Shown here one piece after another: positions 6,573 through 7,597 of a DNA stretch of 7,597 nucleotides. Source of the stretch: an uncultured Ruminococcus sp. (GTDB taxonomy: Bacteria > Bacillota > Clostridia > Oscillospirales > Ruminococcaceae); assembly GCA_900319195.1 (NCBI GenBank), contig ONNL01000135.1, positions 1-7,597 of the forward strand, in the 5' to 3' direction. How positions within the stretch are numbered: position 1 is the stretch's first letter; every line of letters starts with the position of its first letter. A program made the position numbers and the translations under genes. The notes under the pieces are model-generated. The model was not told the origin of the DNA, made no database searches, and saw only the letters and a list, made by a program, of their open reading frames with translations.

Positions 6573-7415
6573 ATGAAAATGATGTCAATGGGTTATCATC
6601 ACCGCCATGTTAACGAGTTTCAGGTCGATCATTCAAATGGCTTTACGGTCTGGCTGCTGCTCATTGTTAAGTCCGCGGCGGTATTTGTCATAGACGGCGT
6701 GGAGCACTGTATCAAGCCGAATACGGTCATAATGTTCAGGAGCGATTCGCGCTATTCGTACTACCCTGCGGAAGCGGTCTACTATGACGACTGGATCCAG
6801 TTTCTTCCCGAGGAGGACGGCTGCGAATTGTTTGACGCTCTTCACCTGCGGACTGATGTGCCGTATACATTTTCTGTGACTGAGGACTTGTCGCAGCATA
6901 TCCGAAAGATGTGCGGTGAATTCTATTCCGAGAGTCCCTTTCGGTTCAATATCACAGTGCTGATGTTTCAGATATTGCTGTTCAGGATAGCTGAAAAGCT
7001 CGCAAATATCACCATCAAGTCCGAGACACTCAGTGAGCTGCAAATGATAGGCTCAATTGGCGCTCCCCTCAGCAGACTGCCAACCGAGATTCGCAGGGTA
7101 CAGGCGATTGCCGAGATACACGACGAGATATTCCGCTGGGCAGACAGGAAGTGGACTGTCGATGAAATGGCTGAACGGACAGGCTTGAGCCGTTCCCGTT
7201 TTCAACATTTGTACCGCGAAATTTACGGTCAGAGTGTGTCTGCTGACATTGCCGAGAGCAGAATGAACTATGCAAAGCGGCTTCTGTCGGAAACGAGCCT
7301 GTCCGTCAGAGATATCGCATTCAAGGTCGGCTATTCTGGCTACACAAATTTTGTACGGAAATTCACCGAGATCGTCGGCTGTTCCCCAAGGGACTACCGA
7401 AACCAAAGCAAATAG
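6573..7415 (+). CDS. AraC-family transcriptional regulator
   Basis: This 280-residue cytoplasmic regulator has the usual two-domain AraC layout and length. Residues about 8-80 look like an AraC-type cupin sensor (HHRHVNEFQVDH, VFVIDGVEHCIKPNTVIMF, YYDDWIQF), expected to bind a sugar or oligosaccharide. Residues 186-276 carry the paired helix-turn-helix domain: the first around WTVDEMAERTGLSRSRF (194-210) and the second around LSVRDIAFKVGYSGYTNFVR (243-262), followed by the conserved ending SPRDYR (271-276). The start is ATG 6573, with AGGAG (6559-6563) nine bases upstream; later ATGs at codons 3, 4 and 6 have no better site. It is divergent from the PL11 gene with a shared dyad between the promoters, so it probably controls the lyase, perhaps itself and perhaps the arabinanase in response to a pectin fragment. 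The ligand cannot be read from the sequence. Confidence 0.93.
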   Translation: MKMMSMGYHHRHVNEFQVDHSNGFTVWLLLIVKSAAVFVIDGVEHCIKPNTVIMFRSDSRYSYYPAEAVYYDDWIQFLPEEDGCELFDALHLRTDVPYTFSVTEDLSQHIRKMCGEFYSESPFRFNITVLMFQILLFRIAEKLANITIKSETLSELQMIGSIGAPLSRLPTEIRRVQAIAEIHDEIFRWADRKWTVDEMAERTGLSRSRFQHLYREIYGQSVSADIAESRMNYAKRLLSETSLSVRDIAFKVGYSGYTNFVRKFTEIVGCSPRDYRNQSK

Positions 7416-7429
7416 CTGCCACAACACAC

Positions 7430-7507
7430 AAAAAGCCTCTCCGAGCGAATTGGACCAATTTGTGCGCACGTCACAAGTTGAAGCGGTTCTCAAGGAGAGA
7501 CTTTTTT
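7430..7507 (+). terminator. Extended structured terminator-like element after the regulator gene
   Basis: AAAAAG-C-CTCTCC (7430-7442) pairs with GGAGAG-A-CTTTTT (7494-7506) with one internal mismatch, and a T6 tract (7502-7507) ends the stem, as in an intrinsic terminator. The enclosed 50 bases also fold: GAG (7443-7445) can pair with CTC (7489-7491), and CAATTTGTG (7456-7464) pairs with CACAAGTTG (7472-7480), with one G-T wobble, around the loop CGCACGT. The minus strand likewise has a T5 tract after the stem, so the element may act in both directions. Simple terminators are far shorter, so it may instead be a small structured RNA, a dispersed repeat or both. Confidence 0.5.
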
Positions 7508-7597
7508 CATTAGGGCATCTCTAAAAACCTGTTTGGTTAAGGAAAAAGCAGATAGGTGCAGTAGATGCAAGGAAAGCCCTTGCAGGCGTGCTGTCGC
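7508..7597. other. Non-coding tail, possible edge of a mobile element
   Basis: No gene is visible. GGGCATCTCTAAAAACC (7513-7529) has the look of an insertion sequence terminus, and a 7-bp hairpin TGCAAGG/CCTTGCA (7566-7572 with 7578-7584) follows. No transposase reading frame and no opposite end fall inside the window, so this rests on appearance alone. Confidence 0.25.

Noticed and set aside
6633..7043. 136-codon minus-strand frame inside the AraC gene
   Set aside because: It is antisense to a well-supported AraC regulator, and no independent start signal or motif is seen.
7053..7493. 146-codon minus-strand frame over the AraC 3' end and terminator
   Set aside because: It overlaps the conserved helix-turn-helix coding region and runs through the terminator hairpin, with no family resemblance.

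Overview
The window looks like chromosome of a cellulosome-forming, plant-fibre-degrading Firmicute, most likely a gut Ruminococcus (R. flavefaciens, R. champanellensis or R. albus type). That placement is inferred from two secreted polysaccharidases that carry type I dockerin modules and ricin-type (CBM13) lectin modules, from strong AGGAGG ribosome binding sites and consensus vegetative promoters, and from moderate GC in the enzyme genes beside AT-rich intergenic DNA.

Layout. Bases 1-112 hold the 3' part of a serine tRNA (the anticodon appears to be the first three bases, CGA) and its rho-independent terminator. Bases 209-780 hold, on the minus strand, the C-terminal remnant of a DUF4132-family protein. 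It has no start and carries a one-base frameshift in an A6 run. The remnant begins right next to a long bidirectional hairpin (781-818), and a doubtful 41-residue membrane mini-ORF (871-996, minus) lies beyond it. Bases 984-3805 hold a promoter and a 906-residue secreted GH43 endo-arabinanase with two beta-trefoil lectin domains and a C-terminal dockerin. A shared hairpin terminator (3835-3858) separates it from a convergent 849-residue secreted PL11 rhamnogalacturonan lyase (6424-3875, minus) with an N-terminal dockerin and a C-terminal beta-trefoil. Bases 6463-6551 are a compact divergent promoter region with two nested inverted repeats. An AraC-family regulator follows (6573-7415), then a strongly folded terminator-like element (7430-7507) and about 90 bases that may be the edge of an insertion sequence.

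How it fits together. PL11 lyases cut the rhamnose-galacturonate backbone of rhamnogalacturonan-I, and GH43 arabinanases cut the alpha-1,5-arabinan side chains of the same pectin. The pair is therefore read as a small RG-I pectin degradation locus. Both enzymes would be exported, docked onto scaffoldin cohesins and held near substrate by their lectin domains. The AraC regulator, divergent from the lyase, is the obvious candidate controller. The enzyme families are known. The parts most worth a second look are the shared divergent operator, the decayed DUF4132 remnant with its abrupt junction, and the structured element after the regulator.
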